A stretch of DNA of 64,000 nt from Beroe forskalii (taxonomy: Eukaryota; Ctenophora; Nuda; Beroida; Beroidae). The translations under genes and the position numbers were made by a program. The stretch lies in NCBI GenBank assembly GCA_011033025.1, contig WFMF01000258.1, forward strand, positions 62,001-126,000. Reading direction: 5' to 3'. The notes under the pieces were generated by a model. It saw only the letters and a list, made by a program, of their open reading frames with translations. It ran no database searches and was not told where the DNA came from. Of this stretch, positions 43,217-56,000 are shown piece after piece (positions within the stretch are counted from its first letter, which is position 1; the number at the start of each line of letters is the position of its first letter).

Positions 43217-45085
43217 CTGAGGAGGAAGATGTGAGGATTAGTCGAACTCTGCCCACATCTTACGGAATTCTTAGGAGGAAGATGTGAGGGATTAGTCGGG
43301 GAATTTAACAGATCTCTAGAGCTGTCAGTTTTCATGTGAATAAGAGTGAGCTAGAAAATGTTACTTGAGATTGTAGTTTAAAGGTGTTATGACCTTAGCA
43401 TTAAACTGACGTTCTACATCTCGAGTCTGAGGCTACATACAGCCGATTAAATATAAGTCACGACCATGGTGTTGGTAGCTTGGTCTCAAGTCTATTACTA
43501 CGTCATTAACACAGAATCTGGTTAAGGTGTTAGCACTACCAGCGATGTCATGATTAGTACAGGATAGAAGATGGGAATGGTCCTGACAATGACCTAGTGA
43601 CAATGACTTAGCACTAAGATAATTCATAATTCATGGTAATAGTCTGTTAGGAATCCGCACCTATCTTGTTGACCACACTGGAACAGTGGTTTGCAATTAA
43701 TTTTGTTTCTTAACATTAGTAACATTTAACAACTTAACTGGAACCTGCAAAAACAGCCTGACAGTGCTAGTTGATACATTGATCGAAGGGTAATTACTTC
43801 GATGATGACAGGTGGTAGGTAGCCATGTGTTGAAATTTTAGTCAACAACTTTCAGTAGCTTCGATACAGTGGTGTCAATATTTCAAGATATCTTGTTCCT
43901 ATACATTTATAACTCTTACTGGACTGCATCTTATTCGTAGCTTCGTTTTATTGGTCTTTGACTACAGTATAGGAAAACATTTAAAGCGTACGATTCCAAA
44001 AACAATCATCTCACAGGGCCAATCATAATTTAAAATTGAATTTTGTTGGCATATTATGAACTTGGAACCTTTTTTGGTCCGTGATAAATTGGCCATTTTT
44101 ATCTTTATAATTTTCATTGTCATGGTAACTGTCGAGCACTTTTCATCAGGTCAAACTCGCCGCGGAATGGATTTAACAGCACGATTAGACATGAAAATCC
44201 TCTCCCCTGAGCTCCGTATTCAATTGCTAGAACAAAGAACGGTGATCTGTAAATTCAAATCTTTAGAAATTTTGGCCGCTTAAAAATTGGAGTACCTTGC
44301 TGGCCGAGTAGCCCCTTTATCTTGTCTGATGTAGCGTTATACGCAACTATCAGCGGCATAATACGGATAGCATAAAAAAGCATGTCATTTTGGGATAAAA
44401 AAGATACGATATCGGCAGCGAGATTAAATTTTGAATAACAATTGACGCTGTGGTAGCAGATCATTGTCATTCTTTTTCGTAGACTGCTATGCAAAACCTG
44501 TACCTCTGGTTGGAGCAACCATAAGGTAGCTGGTAGTTTATTGATATGCTCACTGCTCGTCAGTCAAATGTCGTTGAAATATGTTATTCTGCTTACTTTA
44601 TGTTATTCTTTAACTTTTTAGTTGACTCGTTTCGAAGACACTTTGAGCGCTATAAAAATACCACCAAATTTGTTCCCTTATCATGCCACGAAACCCTCCT
44701 ATGTCTTCCTCAAAACTTCCTCCTCTTGAGAGCACAGAAAAAGGACTACGGAACATCTAATGAACAGCAGCAAGGAAGGTGTTGAAGAAAGATAAACTTT
44801 ATGTAAATAATGCCAAACATTATGCAAAATTTAGGAAGGTTATCTAGCTGGCGCCACATCTTTTTGTCAGCGTTAAGGGTATAAGAAAGAGGCCCCTAAT
44901 TACTACTGCTACAACCTATATTTTTATTCATCTATTACTTATTTATTATTTCCATTTATTTCATTTATATAATACCCTTACTGCCGTCAGTTACATAACG
45001 TACACTTGTAACAGTAATCTGTATGAGACCGACATCAGGACTGGTAGCCTTCAATATGTTCTTGGGACCGCTTCACTCAAAACAA

Positions 45086-45700
45086 TTCAAGGTTTAAGTA
45101 AAACTGCCTCGCAAAGTTTCAAGGTATTTTTCTTGGCACACGTGGATTATGTTGAGTTTAACAACAACAAAAGCAGTCTTGTTCATTTGAGTCAGAGAAA
45201 ATCAGCTCAGCAAGTGCAAAGGAAGATCGAGGTATCAAAGGTAATGCAGCCTCCTACTTGTCACATGATGGCACCCAACACAAACTTGCTACCTAACTTA
45301 TAGAGCAAAATATAATAGTATAATGTGCGGTCTAATAAACCGTTGGTTAAGGCTTCCAGAAAAGCAGGAACCTGGATGCTGCCGAAAAGAAATGCAGAGC
45401 AGAAAGGTCATTCAACAAAAATCAATCATCGGAGAGGAAAGTTAAATCGCAACCGATCATGACTGAAACGTTATTTTTATCTACAAACTACAGTACAGAA
45501 TTGCTGAAGTCTGTTCATCCATATATATTACAGCAAATTACATTATGTCACAAGACAAACATTCGATAACAACGAGCAATCGACCTGGAGGGTTGAGAAC
45601 ATTAGCCAGCACACAAACAAATGTGTAACAGTGAAATGCAATTATGGCGTGTCTGGGCAAGTCACCAGGTGTTGATTTCTTGCGGAGTAACTTGAACCTT
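45086..45700. other. Spacer between the duplication units
   Basis: No gene seen. Ordinary AT-rich sequence that has no partner in the other unit. Confidence 0.45.
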
Positions 45701-45704
45701 CAAA

Positions 45705-46135
45705 AGTTGAATATGTGCGCGGCGTAGTAGATTTTGAAAATGCGCGCGCTGCCTGCAAAAAATCACGCAATAATTCGATGGGCCGCGCTGAGCCGCGCCA
45801 AAAAATTAGTTCTTCGTCTCTTTTGCTATGGAGGACGCGCGAATTTTTTTCCGGGTGTATTTTCTATTGCCGCTGACTTTAAAACCTTTTTTTAAAGCCC
45901 GCATAGGTGTTTAAAATTTTTAAACACCTATGCGGGCTTTAAAAAAAGGTTTTAGGTGTTAGGAAGATTGAAAAAGGCTTTAAAAACACCCGCATAGGTG
46001 TGTTTTAAGCCCGCATAGGTGTGTACGCGCGCGGCGCTTCCCTGCCGCGCAACGCAGACAGGGATTTAGTATATCCCTGTCTGCGTTGCGCGGCAGGGAA
46101 GCGCCGCGTATATCATATACGAGTTTAGCAATTTT
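45705..46135. repeat. Cluster of GCGCGC foldbacks between the duplication units
   Basis: It contains the 75-bp palindrome at 45880-45954, several GCCCGCATAGGTGTGT words, and a second foldback (GCGCGGCGCTTCCCTGCCGC and GCGGCAGGGAAGCGCCGCG) around 46030-46110. It is related to 39900-40195, which lies outside the left edge of the distal unit, so the same kind of repeat borders both units. Confidence 0.7.
45880..45954. repeat. Perfect 75-bp palindrome, 1-base spacer
   Basis: Arms of 37 bases, each carrying TTTAAAGCCCGCATAGGTGT or its complement, meet around a single T. It could extrude as a cruciform. Confidence 0.9.
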
Positions 46136-47077
46136 CAATCGAGCGGTCTGCACAAATATGGGTTAGCATGACAGAATAAAGATACCGAATATTCAAAAAT
46201 TGATTGATAGTTGCTGAAATTAATATTCCATTACATAATACATTTTCAATTTAAAACAACGGACACCGATATCACTATACATGCAAGGAATTCTCCCAGG
46301 GTGCGGAAGGAACCAGAGTAATTGATGGGAAAGAAACGCATTCTTCGGATCCTGACAAAACTTCTCAGACGTTGTCTGACCCCCTTCGGATAATGGGCCA
46401 CACATTCTCTGAATCTGACCCATTTTGAATTTATTCGAGTGTGGGCTCGCACTTATCACTATCAGGGCACTCGATGAGGGCCAAACAACGTCTGAAAAAG
46501 AAACTGAAAAGACAAAACTATGGTATCTTAAACACCATCCATCAATTAATAACTGGAAAGCTACTCATTTTTTATTTAACTTGACGTGGTTTAACTTTGA
46601 AATTTGCAAATATTATCATCAATACCAGACGAAATATAATTTATGTACAGCAAAATTAACAAAATTTATTTCTAACAACAAATGGTAAATCCAATAGATG
46701 TTAAACAAGCAGTTTTTATTTTCTTTTTCTAAATGTTTTCATTTTCAGAACGAAGATAACTAAATTTAATATACAATTAGATAATATGCGTATCTTAGTA
46801 AGATCCTTATGCCATTGCCCATCATCACACTGCACAGTAATTTGTATACTGAGAACTAAACATGTACGCAAGTTGTCCATTGTATAATACAAGGCGAAAC
46901 AATTCACTTGGTGTCTCAACCTTTTAAAGCGCGGCCTACTACTATCACGCGTCACAAAAAGTAAGCACGAGCGGCGTAATGCGCCGCACCTCAAAAGGTC
47001 GCGACACCACGGTCACACACATATTACATATAATGACAGTTCTCATCCATCCTTCCCACTCATCAGATACCCTGATT

Positions 47078-50000
47078 CTAGTTATCTTTAGCAGGTGGAA
47101 CAGCAGCAGCAGCCGCCTCCTTGCCTTCCTTCTTCTGACTGAGCGTGATCTTGTCACCAAGAGAAAGGGCCATTCCCTGACTCTTAGCCCGGATCCTGAT
47201 GTGACCGGAGAGGGCCCCCGTGTCAGGCAGCTGCTCGATGCTGTGGGAGGGATGTGTGTTTACAAATAATAGAGGATAGGATTTCACATAGAGGGGAGGG
47301 ATGTGTGTTTACAAATAATAGAGGATAGGATTTCACATAGAGGGGGGAGGGGCGTGTGTTTACACAGAATAGAGGATAGGATTTCATTAATGGAGGAGGA
47401 GCCTCCCCTGGGGGGGGGGGGGGGGGGAGGGGGGCGTGTGTTTTATAATTACCCCCTTTTCCACCCGACGTCGATGTGTATTGAACGAATAGCCCACACA
47501 AAGAGGCATTTGGGGCACAACACATTGTAATGTTTCTAGGTTGATATTAATGAAGCAATTGTTTGCCACACGGAAGTAACCTGTTTTAATTAAACTGTTT
47601 CGATCTATAATAGTGTACTACAATGTTCCACTGAGCCGGAAAAAGCACACCATAGTCATTGTAAGTTAATTGAAAAAGAAGATTAAAGAATATTGCTATA
47701 GTTACACTTTGAGTTTGAGTTATTTCTTTGCCTGATAGGTTCGTAATATGTATATGCGCTTCCCAAGATGCGCTGTGCCATACGACCATAGCTGCCGAAC
47801 AAGGTCCAAAATAAAAGGGAGGGCAGTTCGGCAGCTATGCATTCGACCCTTCCTAACCTAATATACAGTTCCTTACGACCCCTCCTCACCTTATCTTAGT
47901 ACCATACGACCCACCTCACCTGAGAGCTGTTCCATTCGACCCCTTCTCAGTTCTCACCTTATGTAAGAGCAATAATACCCTTCCTCACCTGAGAGCTGTT
48001 CCATCCGACCCCTCCTCACTTGTTTTGAGAATCACAGTGCCATACGACTCCTCCTCACCTTATGTTAGATGTAAAATACGACCCTCCTCACCTTATGTTA
48101 GATGCGCAGTGCCATACCACCCCTCCTCACCTAGAGCAGTGCCATACCACCCCTCCTCACCTAGAGCAGTGCCATACCACCCCTCCTCACCTAGAGCAGT
48201 GCCATACCACCCCTCCTCACCTTATGTTAGCGAGAGCGTCCTCCCCGAACACGCTCTTAGCGTACATGTTCGCGGCCAGGAAGCCACAGTCCCCCTCCAG
48301 TGCCTGCTTAGGAGTCAGACACTTCATGTTGGTACAGGTCAGGATGTGCTCCAGGTACGAGGCCATGTCCGAGATGTTCGTCTGAACCGACACCTTGTTC
48401 TCCCACTCGAACTCAGCCCACATCTTACGGAATTCTGAGGAAGAAGATGTGAGGATTAGTCGAACTCTACACACATCTTACGGAATTCTGAGGAGGAAGA
48501 TGTGAGGATAAGTCAAACTCAGCACACATCTTACGGAATTCTGAGGAGGGAGATGTGAGGGATTAGTCGAACTCTTCCCACATCTTACGGAATTCTGAGG
48601 AGAAAGTTGTGAGGATTAGTCGAACTCTGCCCACATCTCACGGAATTCTGAGGAGGAAGAAGTGAGGGTTAGTCGAACTCTGCCCACATCTTACGGAATT
48701 CTGAGGAGGGGGTTTGTGAGGGATTAGTCGAACTCTGCCCACATCTTACGGAATTCTGAGGAGAAAGTTGTGAGGAGTAGTCGAACTCTGCCCACATCTC
48801 ACGGAATTCTGAGGAAGAAGATGTGAGGATTAGTCGAACTCTGCCCACATCTTACGGAATTCTGAGGAGGAAGATGTGAGGATAAGTCAAACTCTGCCCA
48901 CATCTTACGGAATTCTGAGGAGGAAGATGTGAGGATTAGTCGAACTCAGCACACATCTTACGGAATTCTGAGGAGGGGTTTGTGAGGGATTAGTCGAACT
49001 CTGCCCACATCTTACGGAATTCTGAGGAGGGGTTTGTGAGGGATTAGTCGAACTCCGCCCACATCTTCCGGAATTCTGAGGAGAGGGTTTGTGAGGGTTA
49101 GTTGAACTCTGCCCACATCTTACGGAATTCTGAGGAGGTGTTTGTGAGGGTTAGTCGGGGAAATTAACAGATCTCTAGAGCTGTCAGTTTTCATGTGAAT
49201 AAGAGTGAGCTAGAAAATGTTACTTGAGATCGTAGTTAAAAGGTGTTATGACCTTAGCATTAAACTGACGTGCTACATCTCGAGTCCGAGATCACATACA
49301 GCCGATTCAATATTAGTCAGTACAATGGTGTTGGTAGCTTGGTCTCCAGTCTATTACTACGTCATCAACACAGAATCTGGTTAAGGTGTTAGCACTATCA
49401 GCGATGTCATGATAAGTACAGGATGGAAGATGGGAATGGCATTAGGTATTGATCATTATTCGGAGAAGGGACAATGAATTCGTGCCGAGATAATTCATAA
49501 TTCATGGTAATAGTCTGTTAGGAATCTGCACCTGCCTTGCTGACCACACTGGAACAGTGGTTTGCAATTTATTTTGTTTCTTAACATAAGTAACATTTAA
49601 CAACTTAACTGGAACCTGCACGAAAAACAGCTTGACAGTGCTAGTTGATACATTGATCGAAGGGTAATTACTTCGATGCTGACAGGTGGTAGGTAGCTAT
49701 GTGTTGAAATTTCAGTCAACAACTTAAAGTAGCTTCGATACAGTGGTGTTAATATCAGGATATCTTGTACCTATACATTTGTAACTCTTACTGGACTGCA
49801 TCTTATTCGTAGCTTCGTTTTATTGGTCTTTGACTAGAATATAGGAAAACATTTAAAGCGTACGATTCCAAAAACAATCATCTCAAAGGGCCAATCATCA
49901 TTTAAAATTGAATTTTGTTGGCATATTATGAACTTTCAATTTTTTTGGTCCATGATATATTGGCCATTTTTAAATAATCTTTACAATGTGTTGTTGTCAT

Positions 50001-53000
50001 GGTAATTATCAAACAATTTTTCATCAGGTCAAACTCGCCGTGGAATGGACTTTACAGCAGGATGAGGCATGAAAATCCCCTTCCCTGAGCTCCAAATGAA
50101 ATTGCTAAACAAATAACGGTGTTCTGTTGGTTGAATTCTTTAGAAATTTTGGCAGTTTTAAATTTGGGTCACCGAATATCCCCTTTTTCTTGGCTGATGT
50201 AACGTTATACGCAACTATCAGCGGCATAATACGGATGGCATGAACAAGCATGTAATTTTGGGATACGATATTGGCAGCGAGATAAAATCTTCAATGATAA
50301 TTGACGCTGTGGTAGCAGATTGTCATTCTTTTTCGGACACTCCAATGCAAAACCTGTACATCAGGTTGGAGCAACCATTAGGTAGCTGGCAAGGAAGGTG
50401 TTTTAGAAAGATAAACTTTACATAAATAATGCAATACATCTCTAATATAATTTGGAGATGGCACGTGAATTTTGTCTGTTTGTGCGGGCGCACAGTTTAA
50501 ATTTGAGCTTGCCAAGAAAATATCAACTTATCAAGAGAAACGAACGTGCTTATTGGTGCCGTTGTCATGGTCACTGGAAACTGCACGTGCAGGTTATGAT
50601 CAGTTGTATGCGAGTGCTTTCTGATACGTTGCTAACTGCTGCGTCGTGGTTTTTGTTAATTTTACGTTTTCTACATTTAAAATTGAAGATCTAAAGATAG
50701 TGAATGGGTATGGCTGGCATCGGGGAGGCTATAGGCGATAGAATTCCCTTTATGAATCAGTCGCAATGATCGGTCAATTTATTAAATCGATGATTAAAAT
50801 GGTTTTAACTAAATAATGTTAATCGAGCAATTATTGAAACAAATTTAAGATTAACCAAGACAAAATCAAATTGATCAAATTGGGCATGGCATATATTATT
50901 GCGAATTTGGGAATCTTGGCGTAAATCAATGCGCAATTCAACGTTGAGTATGCATTTACGGTTCTCAGATTGCAGTTAAACTAACTTCGCCGTACAATTG
51001 CAATTAGACAAAACTGGCCTTCATGGGACAGCATTACTGAAAGTGACAAACGGATTATTGTAAATTTTGCTCCTTCATAAACTTTTTCATATATCAAAAT
51101 TTGCAGCTGGCGTAAATGTATTAATTGTTTTCATTCTTCAATGCGGTAAGAATAGAAAAATTGTCTTGATAACTGGAATTGCAATTTTGGAATTCTGCGA
51201 GGGAGGCGGGGCGTAGCCCCGCCGAGTGAGCTACGTTTTAGCAGGCCCAACGGGCCTGCTAGTTATGCATAATTTAGAAAGGTAATCTAGCTGGCGCCAC
51301 ATCTTTTTGTCAGCGTTTAATGGTAAGAAAGAGGCCCCTTATTATTACTGGTACAACCTATATTCTATTTATCTATTATTTATTTATCATTTTATCTATT
51401 TCATTTAATACCCTTACTGCCGTCAGTTATATAAGTACACTTGTAACACTAATCTATATGAGACCGACATCAGGACTGGTAGCCTTCGATATGTTCTTGG
51501 GGCTGCTTTATTCAAAACGTGGTAAGAGCACTTATAATCCTTGGTACAGCAGACGGATTGTGATAGGTGTTTCAAACAATCTAGATGCACAGTGCGCACT
51601 GTTCTTGTTTTAGAAAAGAAAACAAAAGAAGTCTCTATTGTTTAATTGTATACAAAAGAGAAGAGACATTATTCTAAAGTGGAGTTCCCTTATCGCAAAC
51701 CATCTTTTTCCTCTACCACATTGTGGTCCTTCCACACCGGTCTTTGAAGTCCATTAGCTTCGCAGATCATTGCCTTGAAACAGTTCTTATGATTTCAAGA
51801 GGTTGAAGTTTAAACGAAATAACTGATACGATATGATATTCTTTACAGTAAACTGAACGATTTGGAAGTGTAAGTAGGTACTAGGTCTAAAGTTTTTGAA
51901 GTTGGACACTAGGTAGTAGGTCTAAAAGTAATGTTCAGTTTGCACCTATAGCAGGCAGTTCATTTTTCTTCTTTTTTAAAGTGGCATACTTTTCATTGAG
52001 ATTAATGACATGGATTGTGTCCTTGTGCGAAATGTAGCTAGAATATTGCATGTTTTACTAATTCTTTAACCAGAAAGAAGTTGTTGAATGTTCGATCTAC
52101 TCTCACTGCACCGTTAAGATCCAGCTAAGCGGAATATTCAATTAGCCACATGGTTAACACACACTTCCCCACATTGATTGATGTTGTTCATCGTGTTCTT
52201 GACTCTTGTTTCGTACCTAAAGTACCATTAACATTAAGAGGTAGCATTTTTGCTCGAGTTTTTAGAGTTTTCTCTTGTGTTATAATCCAACTCCTGTACG
52301 TCTTCGTAAATATCGCTCGCTTTCCATTTTCTAACTTAACCCTCTCAGATAGAATATGTCTAACGCAACAGTCCCTGATCTCCCGCTCAATACCGTTGAG
52401 CGGTTCTCTCTGGCCCTCTGGAGCGTGACTACCATTATCGTGGGAGGACTGGGAAGTCTCTTCATCCTCACTGCCATCGCAGTCCGCAAATTCAAGATAG
52501 ACACCACTTCGCAATGGCTGATAACCAACATAGCCATATCTGACATCCTGTACATTCTGGTGGGTGTAACGCCGGCAGCCATATCAAACTTTGCCAACGG
52601 TTGGTTGTTCGGAGACAAGCTCTGCGAGGCAACGAGTAACTTTGTCAACTGGTTCGCTATAGTTCACATGCTGATGCTCATGTCGCTGTCTATCAACAAG
52701 TGGTTGAGGTGTCAGTTCCCACTTAGGTCGTTGAATTGGAAGCTTACCGCTCACTCTGGTCTGGCGGTGACACTGATCATTTGGGGCGTGTCATTGGTAC
52801 CTACATTGGAGTATTATGTCCTGAAACGGGGGGCTTACTTTGACATCTCAATAAACAGGTCTGTTTACACCCTACAGATTTTAAGTATTGTGATGATTGT
52901 TTTATGCAAATACCATTCAAATAGAAATGTCCAATCCCTCTTTCCTAACTCCTCAACCCCCCAGGTGTTTCCTACCCCCACGGGACGGACAGGTATTCTG

Positions 53001-56000
53001 GCACAGGGTGGACGCCGTCAACTTCATGATCTTCTCCTTCATCCCCCTCTCCCTCATTATCACGAGGAACTTGGGACTGCTTTACGTTGTCATCAAATCA
53101 GCAACTCGTCCTATCGTGCATGATTCCACTCGTGAACGATCAAGCACTGGCCCCAACAACAGGACAATCATCCTGATCCTGACCCTCTCATTTCTCCTCA
53201 TGATATCGTGGTTACCTGTTACTCTGTATGCGATCATTGTCGAGCACAAGCATTTCTACTTCTATAGGGCAGCAAACTACATGATACCAGTGGATATCAC
53301 CTTGTCTCCCCTATCGTATTGTTATTTTAATAGGACGTTCAGAGCTTATGTTAAACAGGCACTGCCTTTTAGTAAATGTAACAGATCTGTTGCACCGATA
53401 GTAAGTTATAGCAGCAGAACAGAAACTTAGCTTATAATGTTTTATTCATATGATTTCAATCGTAGGTTTAGTAATGGCCCGGGGCCGAAGGAAATTCAAA
53501 TTGTGATACTGTACCCCGAGCGTAAATATGTTATGCTACATGCTTCATTCATATTTTAGGGTCCTTGAACCTGCAAACCTGGATATTTTCATGTCTACTG
53601 AACAGTTAAAAAGCATTTACAATTATGCAGCATTGTCTTCAACTAACTAAATCTATCACTAAAACTAAACTCAACTTACCGGCATCAGTGCAGGACGCAG
53701 GGACGATGTAGTCCATGATATCGATGTGAATGTCGTTCAGTACCACACAACTCTTATCTCCGCTCACCCCCGAAACATCGTACACTATGTTCCCGAAAAT
53801 GAACCCGGATTCCGTTGACGCAACTTTGACCTACGATGGAAAAACACATCAATTAACTAACGCAATTCGACTGCCAATTTGTTCTGCTAGCTAGGCTGGA
53901 TTTGGATGGACTTAAAATCGACAAAATTCAATGGGCGCACGTACGTGGACTGCGCGCGCGGCCCGGCCGCGCGCAAAAAGTACACGTATAAAATACACAC
54001 GAAAATTGGTACCGCGCGTTGCGCAACATAACATTTTGAAGTGTGACAGTCTTTGTAGACATTTTTAGTGCAGATCGAGAAAGTTTCAATATTACAGATG
54101 TGATGTGAAGAATAAATTGCGAACCAAAGGCCTACCTGCGCTTTGGTGTTACAGTAGTCGTTGCCAGCCAGCGTTACAGGCGCTGGTTTGTCCACCAACT
54201 TGAGATCACCGTGTGTTGCCAGCTCCAGAGTTAGATTTTGGAGGGTGTCAGGGGTCTGATTTACAACCAAAACATCCAGAACTATGTCGTATTGGTTAAC
54301 GTTGATGTAAGCTTCAGCGTAGATTGGATCAGAGAATCCAGTCAGCTGGTACACCTGGATCGGGAAGATACCATGAAGATTGACGATCGAGCATCGAAAG
54401 GACTATAAAACAACCGACAATTCTTCATTTCTACAACTAAGATTACAATCCATGTAAAATTACAAACACGCCAATTTTAGTACATTAACTCACCTTGCTG
54501 AGACTAGTGGTAGAAATATCGGATTCTTTCTTCTTTGACCCTTCAGTAGCTTGAAGAAGTGACAGCTCCAGTTCATCAACAGCTTTATTCGTACTCACGT
54601 TACTACGAATTCAGGAATTTATTTTAAAATACCGGTACATATGCAGCATACTGATATTTGTCATACTTATTGGGTGCAAAATGGTGTCATTCTCTGATTA
54701 AGGTTCTTGGCGAAACATTGACGAAATAAGTCTTTAAAATTCGGACGCTTAGAATAGAAGAGTAGAGGACCAGGTCCGTTTGGCAGGAAAAGTGAAATCA
54801 CTTAATCACGTTACTTAGGATATGAGAGAAGTTGATGAGCGTATCCACGTCTGTCTTGATAAGGTTCTTCTCAGCATCAGATAGCTCTAGTTTGGAGAGG
54901 TCGAGTGTACCTATCATGTCTTGTAGGGAGGACCTACAGGCTCGTGTGAAGATGGAAACTAGGATGGGAGACCTGGGTTGTAGGTTAGGGTTAACTCGTC
55001 AAATCATACTATTCTTCAATGGAGAAAGAAATTAGAATGTATAAATGTAGGAGGATGTGCGACGAAATAAGAGGAAAATAGAAAAATCAACGATTTTTTA
55101 CACAATCAACTATCAAACATATAACTCCACACCCTCTCGCTTACCCGTCATTGAGTACGCGTATACACAAGCTCAACCAGTCGACGTCATCATCAGAAAG
55201 AGGTTTCTTAGGCAGAGTACTGCGTCCTAAGTGCATTATGGAGGCTAGGATCAACATGCACTGGGCTGTTAACTTGTTACATGCCACAGTGTCATGGCAG
55301 ACCTGAAAAGGGAGGACTTTTTGAAGAGTGGAGAGTAGTTGGGTGGAACAAATAGTGGGATTTATTTCAAGCGGATCGATAAAATGGTAAACTACCGGGT
55401 GTGCCAAAAAAAGTAGACAATTGTAGGGCTCGATTTCTCAGCTTGTGTTTGGAGTTTCCTGATGAAATTTTGGGATGTCATAGGTATAGGCCGAAAGTTT
55501 TTTCACCAAAAATTTAAGGTGTCTAGCCCAAAAAATGTCCGAGATATCAACGAAAAACCAGTTTTTCGGCTATATTTCAGATTTTGAGAGTCAATAACTC
55601 GGCTTGTGTTTGGAGTTTCTTGATGAAATTTTGAGATACCATAGGTATAGGCTATACCTTTTTGCACCACCAATTTGAAGTGTCTAGCTCAAAAAATGTC
55701 TCAGTTATCACCAAAAAAGCAGGGGGTTTAGGCCCCATTGTTTCTTTGCCTATATCCCTGTTTCTGGGACTCAAAAATGACTCAGGGTCATATTGGTCAG
55801 ATGTTGCCCGAAATATCTGAAAGTTTCATCAAGATTATCGAAAAACCTCTAAGAATGCGCCTTTTTGTAACGCAAAAAGTGTATATACGCAAGCGTGCAT
55901 AGTTTTTATGACACAGTTATGACACAGTAATTACGCGCTATACTGATAACATGTTAACAAAAAGGCGCATATCCCCGAGGTTTTTCGAGCAATCTTGATA

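Larger units (their letters stand above)
40443..45085. repeat. Segmental tandem duplication, distal unit
   Basis: Matches 46165-51517 in the same orientation over nearly its whole length, from GACAGAATAAAGATACCGAA to CTGGTAGCCTTC...ATATGTTCTTGG. It carries a second copy of the last two COPB1 exons and flanking intron. Differences from the proximal unit are a Harbinger-like MITE present only here (40523-40908), a longer 3' minisatellite (41850-42270), a near-absent acceptor array, and no Helitron-like insertion at 44820. Confidence 0.9.
46165..51517. repeat. Segmental tandem duplication, proximal unit
   Basis: Counterpart of 40443-45085. It carries COPB1 exons 48434-48221 and 47240-47078. Present only here are the long acceptor array (48437-49165) and the Helitron-like insertion (50439-51262); the Harbinger-like MITE is absent. 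Confidence 0.9.

Noticed and set aside
42602-43220. Plus-strand frames rich in Pro/Ser/Tyr repeats (also 48025-48438)
   Set aside because: They are translations of the donor-side tandem repeats and the antisense of COPB1 exons.
44056-44283. 75-codon plus-strand frame with a hydrophobic start, resembling a small membrane protein
   Set aside because: The corresponding sequence in the other duplication unit (about 49930-50150) is disrupted by small indels and stops, so constraint is unlikely.
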